A DNA stretch of 34,412 nucleotides from Bacteroidales bacterium (GTDB lineage Bacteria > Bacteroidota > Bacteroidia > Bacteroidales > Tenuifilaceae), in contig RPRQ01000049.1 in NCBI GenBank assembly GCA_003818205.1, forward strand, positions 1-34,412, written 5' to 3'. How positions within the stretch are numbered: the stretch's first letter is position 1; every line of letters starts with the position of its first letter. The notes under the pieces were generated by a model, which saw nothing but the letters and a program-made list of their open reading frames with translations, was not told where the DNA came from and made no database searches. Made by a program: the position numbers and the translations under genes. Below, one piece after another: positions 32,533 to 34,412 of the stretch.

Positions 32533-32889
32533 TAACGTGAGTTCGATATAAGAAAAAGGGTTATGACAGTTGATGCCTGAGAATAAATATCAGCCTTAGC
32601 TACAAATACAGGCTAAAGGCTGAATCACTAACTCCGCCTTTTAAGGCGGAGTTAGTAAACGCTGAATTAGCTGGGCTTTAGCCCTGAGTAAATAAATGAT
32701 ATCATTGTATCCCGCTATTAGCTTTAATTAGCAATCCATTTGATGTTGGGCTAAAGCCCATTGCCTTTTTCCATTAGACACCGCCTTGAAAGGCGGTGTT
32801 AGTGATTGTGCTTGTAGCTGTTTTCTACCCTTAAACCCTTATATCGAGTTGACGTCATTTAAGTTGTTTCTTACATCGAACTGACGTTA
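32533..32889. mobile_element. composite MITE-like element, copy E, carrying several hairpins
   Basis: AACGTGAGTTCGATATAAGAA at 32533 pairs with TTCTTACATCGAACTGACGTT ending at 32888. A second right-type end, TTATATCGAGTTGACGTCATT, is at 32839-32860. Between them lie ACTAACTCCGCCTT/AAGGCGGAGTTAGT (32627-32656, 14 pairs, loop TT), ACACCGCCTT/AAGGCGGTGT (32778-32799, 10 pairs) and weaker GGGCT/AGCCC hairpins. No reading frame of note. The two related CCGCCTT palindromes in one element suggest nested insertions. Confidence 0.7.
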
Positions 32890-33339
32890 AAATAGTATTT
32901 TTGCTATACCCTCTTCTTCGAACAGCTAGGCTTCAAAAGGCTTTCAGGGTTAACCATCTCCTTTTAGCGGCAACCAAACAGATATAATATGGGCGTTACT
33001 TGCTAAGGCCTTGGAAAAGAACTTTACCTATGGGGCAAAACCCCAATAGATTTCTGATCGGTTTCCTTTTCAAAAAAGGACTCAACCGATAGTCAGTTTA
33101 TATATCTGACATCCTGCTATATAGTAAATTATATTTAAATCTGTTAGGATATTAATAAGAAAAATGTATAATTTTATAGGAGGGAATAAAAGCGTACAAT
33201 TCATCAAAATTGTACGCTTTACCTTTGAATACGAATCGTAAAAAATATACCATGTTATTCCTTGAACCGTATGATGTGGTTAACCTTTTTCACTTTGACT
33301 AATGAAGGAATCACTAGATAAAATACAACTAATAAAATC
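32890..33339. promoter_or_regulatory. leader region of the tail-fibre-like genes with several hairpins
   Basis: No gene is seen in 450 bases. Hairpins: TGGGG/CCCCA (33031-33045), CCTTTT/AAAAGG flanked by CGGTT/AACCG (33059-33088), and a strong 13-pair stem, AAAGCGTACAATT and AATTGTACGCTTT (33189-33220). The last is palindromic and has U runs too short to be a sure terminator; it may instead be an operator or attenuator. The promoter of the gene at 33340 was not recognised. Confidence 0.4.
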
Positions 33340-34164
33340 ATGAAAAAACTAACAATTCTATTCGCTTTAATAGCGGTAAGCATTTATGGGTTAAAAGCGC
33401 AAATCGCATGGCCATTGAATGGCACAAGTATATACTATAATGGAGGTAATGTTGGGATTGGTACTACAACACCATCCGAAAAATTGCATATACGGAGCAC
33501 ATTCCCAGTAATAAATTTGGAGAAAGCAGGTATTTTAAATTGGAAAATTGGCAACCGTTTAGAGAATAATTTTTCTATATATTCTGATGCTGGTGCTGGA
33601 GATGCATTATCTATTAATTGTAATACTGGCAACGTCGGCATTGGTACTACAACATCATCCGAAAAATTGCACATACGGAGCACATTCCCAGTAATAAATT
33701 TGGAGAAAGCAGGTATTTTAAATTGGAAAATTGGCAACCGTTTAGAGAATAATTTTTCTATATATTCCGATGCTGGTGCTGGAGATGCATTATCTATTAA
33801 TTGTAATACTGGCAACGTCGGCATCGGCACCACCAACCCCACGGCAAAGCTCGCCGTTAATGGAAACATTAAGGCCAAAGAGGTAAATGTTACCCTCGAT
33901 GGTTGGGCTGACTTTGTATTCCACCCCACCTACAAGCTACGCACCCTAGGTGAGGTGGAGCAGTTCATCAAGGCCAACAGCCACCTGCCCGAAATCCCCA
34001 CCGCAGCGGAGGTGAAGGAGAACGGCGTTAGCCTGGGCGAGATGAACGCCAAGCTGCTCCAGAAGGTGGAGGAGCTGACGCTGTATATGATTGAGCAGCA
34101 AAAAATAATTGAAAAACAAAACTTGAGAATTGAAAAACTTGAGAAAACGACAAACAGCAAATAA
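33340..34164 (+). CDS. secreted tail-fibre-like repeat protein
   Basis: A 274-residue exported protein. Signal peptide MKKLTILFALIAVSIYGLKA, then a short conserved leader, then glycine-rich beta repeats with the signature GNVGIGTT (three times, about 36, 97 and 158), and a C-terminal part with LGEVEQFIKANSHLPEIPTA followed by a coiled coil (about 230-270, MNAKLLQKVEELTLYMIEQQ and on). This layout is common in Bacteroidetes surface proteins related to tail-fibre chaperone (S74-like) proteins, but no S74 autoprotease is evident. Residues ~41-162 contain two nearly identical 61-residue units. DNA of residues ~165-250 is visibly GC-richer than the repeats. The next gene starts with almost the same signal peptide. 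Confidence 0.8.
   Translation: MKKLTILFALIAVSIYGLKAQIAWPLNGTSIYYNGGNVGIGTTTPSEKLHIRSTFPVINLEKAGILNWKIGNRLENNFSIYSDAGAGDALSINCNTGNVGIGTTTSSEKLHIRSTFPVINLEKAGILNWKIGNRLENNFSIYSDAGAGDALSINCNTGNVGIGTTNPTAKLAVNGNIKAKEVNVTLDGWADFVFHPTYKLRTLGEVEQFIKANSHLPEIPTAAEVKENGVSLGEMNAKLLQKVEELTLYMIEQQKIIEKQNLRIEKLEKTTNSK
33461..33826 (+). repeat. two 183-bp tandem repeats inside the tail-fibre-like gene
   Basis: Units 33461-33643 and 33644-33826 are 183 bp (61 codons) each and differ at only a handful of bases, for example CATATACGG against CACATACGG and ATTCTGATG against ATTCCGATG. A third, divergent start of the unit follows at 33827. The in-frame unit length keeps the protein intact when copies are gained or lost. 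Confidence 0.9.
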
Positions 34165-34172
34165 AATATAAC

Positions 34173-34412
34173 ATGAAAAAATTAGCTATTCTATTCGCAC
34201 TAATCGCATTAAGCATTTACGGGTTAAAAGCGCAAATCGCATGGCCACAGAATGGCTCTAATATCTACTATAATGGCGGTAATGTCGGCATTGGAACAAC
34301 AGCACCTGCTTGTAAATTCAATATCATTGATGCGTCAAACTACCAAACTTCCACTGGACTTTCTTTAGGTTCATTAACAGTGGCAAATAATTATGCTGGC
34401 ACAGGTTCGAAC
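34173..34412 (+). CDS. second tail-fibre-like secreted protein, cut by the window end
   Basis: This reading frame starts at the ATG at 34173, nine bases after the previous stop, and stays open for 80 codons to the window edge. The first 43 residues, MKKLAILFALIALSIYGLKA followed by QIAWPQNGSNIYYNGGNVGIGTT, are almost identical to the start of the preceding protein. After that the sequence diverges (APACKFNIIDASNYQTSTG). It is a tandem paralogue with a shared signal/leader cassette and a different body. The 3' end is outside the window. Confidence 0.8.
   Translation, partial: MKKLAILFALIALSIYGLKAQIAWPQNGSNIYYNGGNVGIGTTAPACKFNIIDASNYQTSTGLSLGSLTVANNYAGTGSN

Noticed and set aside
33340-34412. 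Edge of a prophage, because of tail-fibre-like proteins
   Set aside because: Both proteins have signal peptides and there are no phage structural, lysis or replication genes nearby; such secreted proteins are common in Bacteroidetes chromosomes.

Overview
The window looks like a chromosomal segment of an anaerobic member of the Bacteroidota (Bacteroidales/Marinilabiliales-like). Reasons: the topoisomerase IV genes are of the Bacteroidetes type, several genes have a TAnnTTTG promoter element and no Shine-Dalgarno, there are secreted tail-fibre-like proteins and OmpA/Ig-like envelope proteins, the IS200-like transposase is of the Bacteroidetes type, and a HydF gene implies [FeFe]-hydrogenase metabolism. 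Species cannot be named from the sequence alone.

Layout. 1-1174: a REP-associated tyrosine transposase inside imperfect ~160-bp direct flanks full of short hairpins. 1175-5843 (-): parE then parC, with a 14-bp tandem repeat between them. 6097-9235: a restriction-modification module, a putative PD-(D/E)XK endonuclease (+) meeting tail to tail a C5-cytosine methyltransferase (-). The methyltransferase carries an integrase-type Arm DNA-binding domain at its N-terminus, and GTCCGT repeats lie just before its start codon. 9344-12039: a promoter and long leader, then a PRC/MgtE_N/CBS protein without a membrane pore, then an NRAMP-like transporter with altered metal-site motifs. 12040-12271: a possible structured RNA ending in a terminator. 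12305-16072: a GT-C glycosyltransferase, a D-cysteine desulfhydrase-like PLP enzyme and a dicarboxylate/amino-acid symporter. 16578-21193: a PhMT-like methyltransferase, then a tightly overlapping GtrA / FAD oxidoreductase / GT-C membrane protein operon likely to act on lipid-linked sugars. 21566-23653 (-): a small secreted protein and a cyclic-2,3-diphosphoglycerate-synthetase-like GTPase. 24046-29024: a compact four-gene operon of a SiaC-like phosphoprotein, a TPR/coiled-coil/TM/PP2C phosphatase, an OmpA-family protein and an Ig-like repeat protein. 29449-30681 (-): hydF. 31359-32330: a DUF4412-type secreted protein. 33340-34412: two tandem tail-fibre-like secreted proteins, the second cut by the window end.

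The intergenic DNA is unusually rich in mobile-looking palindromes. One family with AACGTGAGTTCGAT ends occurs about five times (16067, 21315, 30963, 32334 and 32533), and a second family occurs at 30800-30935. Short REP-like hairpins lie near the transposase, near hydF and inside the last MITE-like element.

The strongest candidates for new biology are the Arm-domain methyltransferase with its own repeat array, the split Mg/Mn transporter (MgtE sensor plus NRAMP-like pore), and the envelope-to-cytoplasm partner-switch operon. All functional statements are from reading motifs by eye; no database search or folding program was run.
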